64,000 nucleotides of DNA from assembly GCA_964034945.1 (NCBI GenBank), contig OZ035963.1, forward strand, positions 40,819,090-40,883,089, read 5' to 3'. The notes under the pieces were generated by a model. That model was given only the letters and a program-made list of their open reading frames with translations. It did no database searches and was not told where the DNA came from. The translations under genes were made by a program, and so were the position numbers. Position 1 is the stretch's first letter. Every line of letters begins with the position of its first letter. Below are positions 1-9,861 of this stretch, one piece after another. This DNA comes from Chrysopilus asiliformis. Lineage: Eukaryota > Arthropoda > Insecta > Diptera > Rhagionidae.

Positions 1-321
1 AATAAAAGAATGAGCAAATTTAAACCACCAGCAGACAATAGAGTCACGACACAGACTGACGTAACCAAAAAACTAGCCTTTCTTCCTTATATGAGTGGTG
101 TGTCAAACCGAATCAGCAAGATACTTAAACGTCATGATATCAAAGTGATCTACTTACCACCAAAAAAGGTTAGGGGATACCTTAGATCACCAAAAGATCA
201 AACGCCCCTGGAAAATTGTGGCGTCTACGAAGTACCTTGCAGCTGCGGAAAATCCTATGTTGGACAAACCAGACGAAACATTTCAGTAAGACTCAAAGAA
301 CACCTTTCAGCTGTTAAAAAC
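1..321 (+). pseudogene. Penelope-like element ORF, linker and GIY-YIG start (5' part, enters from the left)
   Basis: Open frame from the left edge, interrupted exactly at a codon boundary by the copia insertion after position 321. The end carries the GIY-YIG endonuclease signature: GVYEVPCSC, then SYVGQTRR and RLKEH, with the paired cysteines usual in Penelope-like retroelements. In the family this domain follows the reverse transcriptase and nicks target DNA for reverse transcription. The frame resumes in register at 5702 beyond the second copy of the target duplication. The reverse transcriptase lies left of the window. Good match to the family; the gene is dead because of the insertion. 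Confidence 0.85.
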
Positions 322-496
322 TGTTAGATTATATTCAAATAATTGTTATTCAGTATTATGAATTCCGCTATAACTTTAACTTCATACAATTGAATTGATC
401 TAAGAATGTCCTGTTAACTTTATTGTATCTTGAATTCAGTTTGTTCATTAAACTCAAGTCAAACGGACGCGTTGCTTTTTTTATTTGGTTCTAACA
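322..496 (+). repeat. 5' LTR of the copia element
   Basis: 175 bp, TG...CA termini, nearly identical to the copy at 5523-5696 (seven rather than six T in the run near its end). It ends directly before the primer-binding site. Confidence 0.93.
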
Positions 497-498
497 AA

Positions 499-513
499 GG
501 TTATGGGCCCAGG
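499..513 (+). promoter_or_regulatory. Copia primer-binding site matching the anticodon arm of initiator tRNA-Met
   Basis: GGTTATGGGCCCAGG lies two bases after the 5' LTR. It is complementary to the anticodon stem-loop of eukaryotic initiator tRNA-Met (GGGCCCAUAACC), not to a tRNA 3' end. Use of an internal fragment of this tRNA as primer is a known trait of copia. Confidence 0.8.
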
Positions 514-576
514 TTGCCACCACGAGGTTTAAAATAAATTAAATCGCGCTTGTTGGGTTTTTTAATAAAATCGGAG

Positions 577-1426
577 ATGAGTTCTTCATTTTATCAGATC
601 GATAAATTATCGGAAGATAATTATGAAGGTTGGAAAATTCAAATGCGATCGCTATTAATTCACAATGATTTGTGGAATTATGTGAATAGTGAGGTGCCAA
701 TAAAAGAAGAGGATAGACTCAGTTGGAAAAATGAAGATGATAAAGCTTTAGCTACCATCTTATTGGGAGTAAAACCAGCACAGTTAATCCACATTAAAAA
801 GTGCGGAACATCTAAGGATGCATGGGAAAAACTCCAATCAGTTTTTCAACCACAAGGGCCAGCGAGAAAGGTAACTCTTTTCAAGCAGATAATTCACCTC
901 AAAATGGCGGAAGGTGCATTAAAATCGGATCACTTGAACAAGTTTTCCGAAATCCTCGATAAAATGGGTGAAATTGATGTGATGTTAAATGATGAGATTG
1001 TGGTGATCATTTTATTATCTAGCTTACCATCCAGCTACGAGAATTTTGTCATAGCGATCGAATCGCGTGATGAATTACCATCTTTGAGTGTGTTGAAGAC
1101 GAAGTTGTTGGAGGAGGGACATAGGCGCGAGAAGGAGATACAGTCGGACGGCGAGGCGGCGTTTTTCTTGCAACGCAAAGGCAAAAATTCCAACCAGCAA
1201 ACACAAAAACAGCAACAACATTCGCAGTTCAACAAAACTAGAGTACGTTGCTACAATTGCAATAAGAAAGGTCACTATGCGTCTGCCTGCAAAGAATCGA
1301 AGAAAAATTCTGGAAAATCTTGTACTTCATTTGCAATGATAAATGCAAATTTTTCTTCGACACGTCAAAATAGTAAAAGTGAGTGGATATTCGACAGTGG
1401 TACGACGAGTCACATGTGTTGCGATA
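577..1426 (+). pseudogene. Copia gag and start of protease (5' part of the gag-pol ORF)
   Basis: Start chosen at the ATG at 577 (MSSSFYQIDKLSEDNYEGW), the usual copia Gag beginning; nine codons upstream are open but lack an ATG. Residues about 20-220 are capsid-like, followed by one CCHC zinc knuckle (CYNCNKKGHYASAC) and the aspartic protease motif FDSGTTSHM. The frame is interrupted a few codons after that motif by the MITE, which adds 11 foreign codons and a stop at 1453-1455. Its 3' half resumes in register at 2124. The product packages element RNA in cytoplasmic virus-like particles. Confidence 0.9.
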
Positions 1427-2121
1427 GTGGCTGTTTAGACGAGGATTCAGTTTGAGGCGGCACGCCATTCGTGATGGTGAGGGACGCAGTGGGGAGGGAA
1501 ACCAAAAAGAGCGAACGAAGTTTAGATTCACTTAAAATTATCGGTTGCAAACCGGTTTTTGAGTCTGGTCGTTGAAACCTGTGTCTTTCTGTGTGCGTAA
1601 TTTCATCGAGTCAGTCGGTGCTTAGCCACCAACTCATAAACATATCCCAAACAAACAAAAATTGAATGCAAATAATGAAATCCCAATTGCAGGTAGTTTT
1701 ATTTTTCAGGTAGGTAGGAAAGGGTAAATGCCATAACAAATTACCAGTCCTTATTCTTCTATTATTGGCAGTTTCTATTGTGGCAATTGATGTTGCCTCG
1801 GTGCTAGCTACAAAACGTTTCTGCTTATTTTTGTTTTCTTCATTTTGGCATAAAAATAGAGCCGCTGCTGATGAAGCATGTAATAAACTTGTTACTGCAA
1901 TTATTATATGATCCATATATGATCCATATTTTCATTAAAACCCAAATTTCACTGCAATAATTTCACAACTCGGTTAAATTTTGAGGTTATTTTCATCCCA
2001 ATGTCTTGAACGTCAAAAAGGCGAAAGATTTTAGCGAATGAAAAAGGCGAACCGTGTGCACACGGCAACAAAATGAGGAAAGACGTGCCGCCTCAAACTG
2101 AATCCTCGTCTAAACAGCCAC
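1427..2121. mobile_element. 695-bp inverted-repeat DNA transposon (MITE-like) inside copia gag-pol
   Basis: Perfect 38-bp terminal inverted repeats (1427-1464 and 2084-2121) starting GTGGCTGTTTAGACGAGGAT. A 3-bp duplication ATA flanks it (1424-1426, 2122-2124), and the copia frame closes exactly when the insert and one ATA are ignored. A minus-strand frame at 1916-1611 (MDHIIIAVTSLLHASS...) might be the start of a transposase exon but has no motif I recognise. A 3-bp duplication is usual for PIF/Harbinger, but ATA does not fit its TWA consensus and the TIR is not typical. Superfamily unassigned. Confidence 0.85.
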
Positions 2122-2123
2122 AT

Positions 2124-5100
2124 AGAAATTTGTTTTCGAAAATCAGTGATCACGTCGAAAAAATCGAATTCGCCAATAACAATTTCATAAAGTCCGTCGG
2201 GCGCGGTGAAGTGGTTTTGGAAACCAGATATAGCACAGTTTTGCTACGAGACGTCCTTTTTGTCCCCGATTTGTTTACAAATTTCGTTTCAATAGGCAAA
2301 GCGACAGAAAACGGACACTTTATTGAGTTCAATTCAGTTCACGCGAAAATAAAAAGTTCAGAAAACAAAGTTATGTTAATTGCAAAAAGGATCGATAATT
2401 TATATGTGTTTTCACCTGAACAGCCTAAATCGAAATTATTGTCGAGCATCTCGAATACACGTAACGTCGATAAAGACTTTTTATTGTGGCACGAAAGATA
2501 CGGGCATATCAACGCAAAAAGTTTAAACGCAATTAATAGAGATAAAATGGTGCGCGGTTTGACTATAAAATCTGGACCAAATATCCTTGAATGTTCGGTA
2601 TGTTTTAAAGGGAAAATTAGTTTGTTGCCATTCCGAAAATCATCTTCAGAAACTAAAGAAGTCCTTGAAATCATCCACAGTGACGTATGTGGACCGATGG
2701 GAACCAGATCGCTAGGTGGCTCAAAATATTTTTTTACTTTCATAGACGATTTTTCGCGTAAAATATTCGTATATTTTATAAAGGAGAAAAGTGAAGTTTT
2801 CCATAAATTCAAGGAATTTAAGGCAATGGTCGAGTTGCAAACTTCTAAAAAAGTCAAAGTTTTAAGATCAGACAATGGCACCGAATATGTGAACAATGAT
2901 TTCCAGCGTTTTTTAAAGGATCAAGGCATACAGCATCAAACTTCAGTGTGTTATACACCACAGCAAAATGGAATAGCGGAGCGTGCAAATAGGACCATTG
3001 TGGAGAAGGCGAGGTGCATGCTATCAGGGTCGAAATTGCCGAAATCTTTATGGGGTGAAGCAGTCAATTGTGCAGTTTATTTGATAAACCGGTCACCAAC
3101 AAAACGTCTAGATAAAATTACTCCTTACGAAGCCTGGTGTGGTCAGAAGCCAAATGTTGCACATTTCAAAACGTTCGGATGCAAGGCAGTTATGCTCGAA
3201 AAACCCCGTCCAAGATCGAAGTTTGCGCCTAGAGGTATCGAGACGATGATGATTGGTTACGCTGAAAATTCGAAAGGATATCGCCTGTACGATCCAAAGA
3301 CTTCGAAAACTTTCATCCAGCGAGACGTTAAATTCATCGAAGATCCAGGAAATGTCTTATCAGATAATCAAAGTACTAACATTTTTGTCGTTTTAGATTC
3401 TCCAAAAGAAGGCAAGCAGAATAGTTTATTCGTCACTAGTCCAATTTCAAAATCCAGTGATGATTGCGAAAGTTCGTGCGAGGATTCAGAAGATGATCAG
3501 GTGTTCTACAGCGAAGAAGAGGAAGAAGATGAACCTACAAATCTTGGCAACGGTGCAGCTGGCTGTACCAGTGATCCATCCGTAGCAGAGCAGCCCAGAA
3601 CAGAAGGCATCAAAGAGCGAAGCAGAGCAAATGCAAGCAGAAATTCAGAACAAGGCAACACAGATGACCAGCACCCTGGTAGAGATGCCATCGATGTTAT
3701 GCCAGGAACCGGCAAAGATACGGGATCCATGTGTGCTGGTAGGCCGAAAATCCTAAGAAGTGGACGAAAGGTTTTTAGCGCGAACAACTTAATGCAGAAT
3801 GAGAACCCTTGGAACCCATTAACGGTGAAAGAAGCACTAAATCGGCATGATTCTGGAAAGTGGATGGAGTCAATGCAACAGGAATTCGACCAACTTGTAA
3901 AAAACAAGACATGGGAGCTTGTTGATCTACCAAAAGGCCATCGCGCAATACCTTCGAAATGGGTTTTTAATATGAAGCGTGATAAAAATGGTGAAATCGA
4001 GAAATACAAGTCTAGATTGGTGGCAAAAGGTTGCAGCCAAAAATTTGGGATAGACTATAATGAAACATTTTCTCCTGTGGTGAGATATTCGACCATTCGA
4101 CTCATCCTAGCCTTGTCTGCAGAGTTCGATCTTCTAATACACCAGATGGATGTTACGGCAGCTTACCTGAATGGGGATTTAAAAGAAGTCGTTTACATGA
4201 ATCAGCCTGAGCATTTCGTCGAAAAGTCTTATCCCAACAAAGTCTGTAAACTAAGAAAAGGGTTGTATGGCTTAAAGCAGTCTGGCCGGGAGTGGAACAC
4301 CAAACTAGATGAGGTTTTGAGGCAGATAGGATTAACACGTTTAAATTCAGACACATGTGTATATTTGATGAGGAATAATAATTCAATTTGTATCATTGCA
4401 GTTTACGTCGATGACATTTTAATCGCATGTTCTGATGAGAAGTTCCTGTTCGAGATCAAACATCAAATAAGCCTAGAATTCGACGTAGTTGACAAAGGGC
4501 CGGTGGATTATTTCCTTGGTATGGAGATAGATCAAAATTTAGAAAATCATTGCGTTAGTGTTTCGCAAAAGCAATTCATTAGAAACTTGCTACAGGATTA
4601 TAACATGGCCGACACCAAAAAGTGTGGCACTCCCTTGGACCCTGGGACAAAGTTCATGAAATGTGAAAAATGTGAGGAGAAATGTGTAAAAACTGAACCT
4701 CGATTATACCAGTCGCTTATTGGTTCGTTAATATACCTTGGTATTTCAACGCGACCTGATATATGCCACGCTGTCGGAAAGTTGTCACAATTTAATACCA
4801 ACCCACATATTGAGAATTTCGCGGCTGCGAAACACATCCTGAGATACCTTAGCAATACCATCGATTGGAAGTTAAGTTTCCAAAAAACAAACAAGGCTTT
4901 GTTAGGGTATGCAGATGCAGATTGGGCTGGGAACAGTGAAGACAGAAAATCTTACACCGGACTAACATTTATCCTTGCGAATGCAGCTATCGTTTGGGAG
5001 TCACGTAAGCAGCAATCGGTTGCATTAAGCAGTACTGAAGCAGAGTACATGGCCTTATCAGCTGCATCGAAGGAAGCTGTCTATTTAAGAAATTTAATAT

Positions 5101-5363
5101 CTGAATTAGGTTTCACAGCACTTATCCGAGAGCCTACTGAACTTTGCTGTGATAACCTGAGCGCAATCCAGTTAGTCAAAAACCCTGTGTTTCATGCAAG
5201 AAGTAAACACATTGACATCAAAATCCATTATATACGAGAAGTTTTTAAAAAACAGATTATTAGTCTGACATATGTACCAACAACCGAGATGATCGCAGAC
5301 ATATTTACTAAAAACTTAAATAAACAAAAACATAAGCTGTCTAAATTATTAGGAATTTTGTAA
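2124..5363 (+). pseudogene. Copia pol: protease end, integrase, reverse transcriptase, RNase H
   Basis: Open to the TAA at 5361-5363, about 1080 codons after the MITE. In order: integrase zinc finger (HERYGHINAKSL, CSVCFKGK), integrase core with HSDVCGPM, LRSDNGTEYVN and TPQQNGIAERANRT, then reverse transcriptase with KSRLVAKGCSQ and YVDDILIA, and RNase H with ADADWAGN and SSTEAEYMALS. All catalytic residues expected of copia pol are visible. Together with the gag part the length is close to the copia polyprotein (about 1360 codons). The visible ORF starts inside the MITE at 2073; that leader is not native. Confidence 0.93.
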
Positions 5364-5512
5364 ATCTTTTTAGTTTTCTTTTATTTTGAATTTCACTTTG
5401 TAAAACGGTTCCATTACAATTTTTTTATTTTGAATTTCACTTTGTAAAACGGTTCCATTACAATTTTTTATTTTGAATTTAACTTTGTAAAACGGTTTCA
5501 TAACAATTTTTT
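5364..5512 (+). repeat. Three tandem 51-bp repeats before the copia polypurine tract
   Basis: Three imperfect copies of a unit containing TTTTGAATTTCACTTTGTAA, AACGGTTCCATTACAA and a T-run, between the pol stop codon and the polypurine tract. Noncoding part of the copia 3' region. Confidence 0.85.
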
Positions 5513-5513
5513 T

Positions 5514-5522
5514 GAGGGAAGG
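5514..5522 (+). promoter_or_regulatory. Polypurine tract of copia
   Basis: GAGGGAAGG directly before the TG of the 3' LTR, the expected place for the plus-strand primer. Confidence 0.8.
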
Positions 5523-5696
5523 TGTTAGATTATATTCAAATAATTGTTATTCAGTATTATGAATTCCGCTATAACTTTAACTTCATACAATTGAATTGAT
5601 CTAAGAATGTCCTGTTAACTTTATTGTATCTTGAATTCAGTTTGTTCATTAAACTCAAGTCAAACGGACGCGTTGCTTTTTTATTTGGTTCTAACA
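5523..5696 (+). repeat. 3' LTR of the copia element
   Basis: 174 bp, near-identical to 322-496 and followed by the AAAAC target duplication at 5697-5701. Confidence 0.93.
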
Positions 5697-5701
5697 AAAA
5701 C

Positions 5702-6046
5702 AAAAAGGTGGAAAATTCAGCTATATTTGAGCATCTAATGGATGATAGTGAGAATCATTGGATACGTTTCGACGAGGCGCGTATTTTGGCGACAGAGGTC
5801 CGCTATCATCCACGTCTCGTTCGTGAAGCTATCGAAATCAAACGCCGGTCAACATTTAATAGAGATGATAGTTTCAAATTGTCCAGCTCTTGGAATCCTG
5901 TGTTGCGTTTGTTGAAACCACCTAGGGGATGGGATAACTCAGTCCCTGACACCGTTAGTGTTGTTTGTTCCCAACAAACAAATAAAATTTTGCCGATTCA
6001 ACATCACCGTTACAATTTGCGGTCAAGTTCAAAGCTGAGCAACTGA
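5702..6046 (+). pseudogene. Penelope-like element ORF, C-terminal part after the copia insertion
   Basis: Continuation of the frame broken at 321: it starts with KKVENSAIFEHL in the same codon phase and runs to a TGA at 6044-6046. The HWIRFDEARIL segment followed by REAIEIKRR and a short basic, serine-rich tail is typical of the C-terminus of the GIY-YIG domain in Penelope-like elements. The open frame visible on the DNA begins further left, inside the 3' LTR, but that leader is not part of this gene. Apart from the copia insertion I see no frameshift in this part. Confidence 0.8.
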
Positions 6047-6049
6047 GAA

Positions 6050-6120
6050 GTCAGTCCCGCCTGTGACCATGGACAACATAGTTTTGTCCGAAACGTCAGG
6101 TCAGTATTCAAAATATATAT
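6050..6120 (+). ncRNA. Hammerhead-like motif in the 3' region of the Penelope-like element
   Basis: Just after the stop codon there is CCTGTGA, a stem GGACAA / TTGTCC with a short loop, then CGAAACGTCAGG. Penelope-like elements are known to carry minimal hammerhead ribozymes in their terminal repeats, with a CTGANGA box, a stem II hairpin and GAAAC-GTC. Here the stem and GAAACGTC are present, but the first box is imperfect (CTGTGA, with four extra bases before the stem), so cleavage activity is doubtful. Family position and order fit; function is inferred. Confidence 0.45.
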
Positions 6121-6261
6121 TTTGAATTAAAATTTTCACGCGGTAAATAACCGATTTAATTAAAAAGATTCAGTATAACTATGATCTAATTGGAGGTACT
6201 TTTTCCAATAGGGGTTTTTTGACAGTTCTTATATGTAAATTGGCTTGTCTATAACTGGATT

Positions 6262-7290
6262 GTGAATAGACTTACGTGTGAACAACGTTTACTAATTGAG
6301 GGGGTCAGAATGATAGTGAAGTAAGTCACTTTTCACTTTTCATTAACTAAGTCACTTTTTCACTTAAGTTAATGTTCGTAATAAATACTAATAACTACAC
6401 TATTACTGATAAGACGCTTGCGGTGAATAGGGTTGGGTAATATTATGAGTTTTTTACATACATGTTCACAAAACCCTTGATTACTCATGAAAAATAAAAA
6501 GTGACTTACTTCACTGTCATTCTAACCCCCTCAATTGTGGAAACTTATTTCCAAAATCAGTGCTCAGTGAGAAATGGTTATAGAGGTCTTCGTCCACATT
6601 TTGGTCGTCATAATCGTCCCACTGAACGCACTATTCGTGAAACCATCACCAAATTTCGAACTAATTTTACACTATTAGACATTCATCCATCAACCAGAGT
6701 GCGTACAGCCCGTAGTAATGAGAATATTGCTGCAGTGGCAGAGAGTGTTCGTGACGACCGTGATCAATCAATTCGTCGCCGTTCTCAAGGTTTGGGCATC
6801 TCTTATGGAACGTTGTGGCGTATTTTGAAGCATGATCTTGGTTTAAAAGCGTATAAAATACAGCTCGTTCAAGAATTAAAGCCGGGTGACCTTGGTTTAC
6901 GTTTTAATTTCGGTTTATGGGCCTTGCAACAGCTTCAAGTTGATCCTTTTTTTTTTATCGAAAAATTGTGTTTAATGACGAACCTCAGTTTTGGTTAAAC
7001 GGCTACGTTAACAAGCAAAATTGCCGTGTTTGGGCCGATGAACAGCCAGAAGCAATCCAAGAGCTACCAATGCAACCCGAAAAATGCATTTGGTGCGGTT
7101 TATGGGCAGGCGGCATCATCGGACCGTATTTCTTTAAAAATCAATGAAGCTCGCTACAGAGCAATGATCAATGAATTTTTGGCAACAATTTTCGTGTAGC
7201 TGACTTGTGGTTTCAACAAGATGGCGCTACATGTCATACAGATAACGATACAATCGCTTCATTTGTTCATTTATTTAACAGAATCATTAC
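6262..7290 (+). pseudogene. Broken mariner/IS630-type transposase (DUF4817-like helix-turn-helix type)
   Basis: Before the MITE the frame reads CEQRLLI and after it VETYFQNQCSVRNGYRGLRP; then RPTERTIRE, SIRRRSQGLGISYGTLWRIL and YKIQLVQELKPGDL, the DNA-binding half of a transposase family common in insects. At about 6945-6965 a T-run frameshift occurs; the next frame gives FWLNGYVNKQNCRVW, CGLWAGGIIGPYFF and, after another break, LWFQQDGATCHT (one catalytic Asp). It is truncated after this and has no recognisable ends. Related fragments of the same kind lie at 58595-59055. Dead. Confidence 0.8.
6298..6532. mobile_element. 235-bp MITE inside the mariner-type transposase
   Basis: Inverted repeats of about 38 bp begin GAGGGGGTYAGAATGAYAGT on both sides. 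The 4-bp AATT flanks it (6294-6297, 6533-6536), and the transposase frame (EQRLLI / VETYFQ) closes when the insert and one AATT are ignored. No coding capacity. Superfamily not recognised. Confidence 0.82.
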
Positions 7291-7626
7291 TAAACAACTT
7301 TTATAAGTGATTTTTTCCGTTTTCTCCCAAATATTTTCTATTTTGTTGCTCCCTGTGCCATCGTAAGAAAACAGCAAGTCAGGTGTTTTTTCATGAACTG
7401 CATTTCAGTGTGAAGGAGAAAATGAGTGCAAAGAGAGATACTTTGTTCCCAAAGTATCGCTCTTTGCACTCATTACGCAAACGAAAATTTAGGTTTACTT
7501 CCCATCTATAAGTCTTTAGTCTATGGCAATACCATTTTTCCCGCGTCTTTATCTGGAAAATTTATCGCAACCTCCCGGACCAGGCGATTTCGTTCGGTTT
7601 TTTTTGTTTTTAACAAGTCAAAAAAT
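7291..7626. other. Noncoding stretch with a 54-nt near-perfect hairpin
   Basis: No gene seen. Positions 7421-7474 form a hairpin with two 25-nt arms (AATGAGTGCAAAGAG..GATACTTTG and its complement), one A-G mismatch and a TTCC loop. The right part may be the 5' untranslated region of the Myb-like gene starting at 7627. Confidence 0.6.
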
Positions 7627-8364
7627 ATGGCACGGGTAAGTAATTTATAGAATTAATATCAACATTATATTAATGTAAACTTCTCATACACAGAATTTGG
7701 TCGAAAATTGGACCCACAGAATGGAATGCTGAGCAAAAGGCGGAACAGACGATTAACAGCAATCGCAAACTGCCGCAAAAAAATGGTTTGGCTTGAAATT
7801 TCCGCGAAATTAAATGTAATAGGACCGGCTGTGAAAACTGGCGAGCAGTGACTTAAGGTAACTAATTTTTTGTTTGTTTAATTGCTGTGCTTAAGTTAAT
7901 TTTTCTTAGTGCGGGAGAGATATTAAGGCAAAAGTGAAGCTGTAAGGCGAAATATGCAGCAAACGGATGGTGGCCCAGTGTCAGAAAATATTCGTATTTT
8001 TGAGTTATTTGAACCTGAACATGTGGATGGGCCACAAACCAGAGGAGGATTGGGTTTTCGCCCCGCTATTGTAAGTTAAAGTAAGTAAATTAATATTATG
8101 ATAATAACTCAATTTTTTTAGGCATTACCATTTCCTACGGAAGCCTTAACACCAGCACAGCAGGACTCTTCAACGTCTCAGCTGCCTGTGGGAATTTCCG
8201 GTCATCGGTCTGAGTCGGCATGGTATAATTCCGTGCGTCAGTCAGTCGAGACTTGCATCGCCCCACACCAGCTCGCCACAGAAACTTCTGCCCGGCCGTC
8301 CCAGCTGCCAGCTCAAACTTCCCTCCGTCCAGGGCCCTTATTCAGGAACTCGAGTTGCAAGTAA
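7627..8364 (+). pseudogene. Myb/SANT-like protein of a PIF/Harbinger element, spliced and degraded
   Basis: ATG at 7627 gives MAR, followed by a GTAAGT donor (7636) and ACAG acceptor (7693), then NLVENW. After a frame change comes NCRKKMVWLEISAKLNVIGPAVKTGEQ, like the Myb/SANT helices of the accessory DNA-binding proteins of Harbinger transposons; a TGA replaces the Trp expected next. Further introns are suggested at about 7857-7911 and 8074-8123, joining GGLGFRPAI to ALPFPTEAL, then a Ser/Gln-rich tail ending at 8364. Several stops make it a pseudogene. The transposase remnant of the same element type is at 9862-10012. Confidence 0.5.
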
Positions 8365-8388
8365 ACTCGACTCGTATGTGCTACACGG

Positions 8389-8577
8389 ATGAGTTCGATC
8401 AAGTGTGTTGCCACTACAGAAATGAAATTTTACATGATATTGTTGAAATGCAGCCAACTTAGCAAGTTGATGCTCAAACCTAATTTCGTGAAAAGTGAAA
8501 ACATTCCTTTATTTGTTTTACATGAGGAAGAAATTCCGATGTATGTAGAATATGATAGCGAATTTATGAAATACTAG
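8389..8577 (+). other. Short unassigned open frame (62 codons)
   Basis: Open frame ending YVEYDSEFMKY directly before a Helentron-like repeat. No motif recognised; it may be a leftover of the Harbinger element around it. Weak. Confidence 0.15.
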
Positions 8578-9000
8578 CTTGCATACCCGTCATTGCCGGG
8601 CTAAAGTTTTTTTTAAAAAAAATTTTTGCACCAAAAACCCAGAAATAACTTAAAAACTATTGAAAAAAATCTTTATTACTTCAGGACTTCCATTTCGAAT
8701 ATGGAAATTCGAACACCAGATCCGAGATCATCGACCCTAAAAATATTAGAGGGTTCCAAGGGAAAATTAATTAGGGATATTGGCACTATCTTACAGGACC
8801 TTCCGTTTCGAATTTTGAAAATCTAACACCGGATTCGTGATCAGCGACCCCAAAACCCCCCTAATGCCATTTTTCCCCAGGAAAAATGGGAAAAAGGATA
8901 TTTGCATTATCCTTACAGGACCTTCCGTTTCTAATTTTGAAAATCTAACACCAGATTCGTGATCAGCGACTCCGAAAACCCCGAGTGAAACTTTTTAGCC
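8576..9000 (+). repeat. Helentron-like repeat fragment with three minisatellite units
   Basis: Begins CTAGCTTGCATACCCGTCAT, like the copy at 49071, then carries units with CAGGACCTTCCGTTTCGAAT and GATCAGCGACC. Same family as 49150-50160 and, in the other orientation, as the minisatellite elements at 31240, 45120 and 46850. It appears inserted in the Harbinger remnant. Noncoding. Confidence 0.6.
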
Positions 9001-9074
9001 TCCTATTGAGCACGATACATGGCGAAAATCACGGTTTAAAAACACCCAAGCCCCCTTTACCCCCCGTTTACCTC

Positions 9075-9266
9075 CTTAGCGGTAATATTTCAGAAAATTT
9101 GTGAGCGCCTCCTGAGTGTTCCTGATTGGTGATCCTTCAGCATTTAGGGCTTCGGTCAATTCTTTCCATAGAAGTGTTAATGTTTACGAAACAAAATACC
9201 TTTCGCTAGCTGTTTGTGCCTCTCCATAAAATCTACAAGGACTTCATACTTCTTGTGTTTTGTCAT
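9075..9266 (-). pseudogene. Myb/SANT-like DNA-binding domain fragment
   Basis: Read on the minus strand from ATG at 9266: MTKHKKYEVLVDFMERHKQL, then after a frameshift WKELTEALNAEGSPIRNTQE and FLKYYR. This fits the Myb/SANT-like domain of zeste-type and Harbinger-associated proteins. Only one domain is left and the frame is broken. It faces opposite to the Myb-like remnant at 7627, so it may come from a second element. Confidence 0.5.
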
Positions 9267-9655
9267 TTAAAATAACATTAACGACAAAAAATAATTATTC
9301 TTCAATTCTGTTTGCATCCAATTCACTTCACACAACGTCTAATTCTAACCTCACTCGGCGGGCTAAACCACACAGAGGAGTTACTCGCAAGAAATTGCTC
9401 GTTTTCGAGTTCAAGAATTGCTTTTTGTCGCACTCGGCAAATAGTTTACTCGGTACCAGTTTTCAATTAAGGGCCCAGACCTATTGCCAGCAGGTAATTC
9501 CGTAAATTCAGACCAGCCGTTAACATCTAGGCGCAGATTTTTGATCCACATTCAAAAGTCAGAAACATCTCAAAGGGTAAATTTTAAAATGAAATGCACA
9601 AAGGCATACTTAAATATAATGTTTTTAAAATTACAGAACCGATCGATGGGCCATT

Positions 9656-9805
9656 ATGCATGAATCACTTGATTATGCATGAATCACTTGAATTACAAAA
9701 AAAAACACTGGAGGAACAAAAAAATGAAATGTCTCAAATACTATAAAATCAACATAAAATAATAGAACTTTTGGAAAAATTAGCTAATAGTGAAAAGAGA
9801 ACTTA
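9656..9805 (+). pseudogene. Coiled-coil C-terminus, probably of the Harbinger Myb-like protein
   Basis: MHESLELQKKTLEEQKNEMS, one stop, then KIIELLEKLANSEKRT and TAA: a leucine-rich coiled coil like the C-termini of Harbinger accessory proteins. A direct duplication of ATGCATGAATCACTTGA lies at its start. Assignment rests on position and composition only. Confidence 0.35.
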
Positions 9806-9861
9806 ATAAAGATTAAAAAATATTTTTTTAAATTATTTATACTGTTTACAATAAAAGTTTA

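Larger units (their letters stand above)
322..5696 (+). mobile_element. Ty1/copia retrotransposon, near-full-length, young, split by a MITE
   Basis: Bounded by two LTRs of 175 and 174 bp that begin TGTTAGATTA and end TTCTAACA, and flanked by a 5-bp target duplication AAAAC (317-321 and 5697-5701). The LTRs appear to differ only by one T in a homopolymer, so the insertion is recent. Inside are a primer-binding site, one gag-pol reading frame, three 51-bp repeats and a polypurine tract. The target was the GIY-YIG part of a Penelope-like element. The coding frame looks otherwise intact; it is broken only by the 695-bp insertion at 1427-2121. Confidence 0.95.

Noticed and set aside
1611..1916. 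101-codon minus-strand frame in the 695-bp element as a gene
   Set aside because: No domain or splice-supported continuation; kept only as a weak hint for the element.
6950..6965. Programmed frameshift in the mariner-type transposase
   Set aside because: The gene is truncated and has other breaks; a T-run indel from decay explains it.
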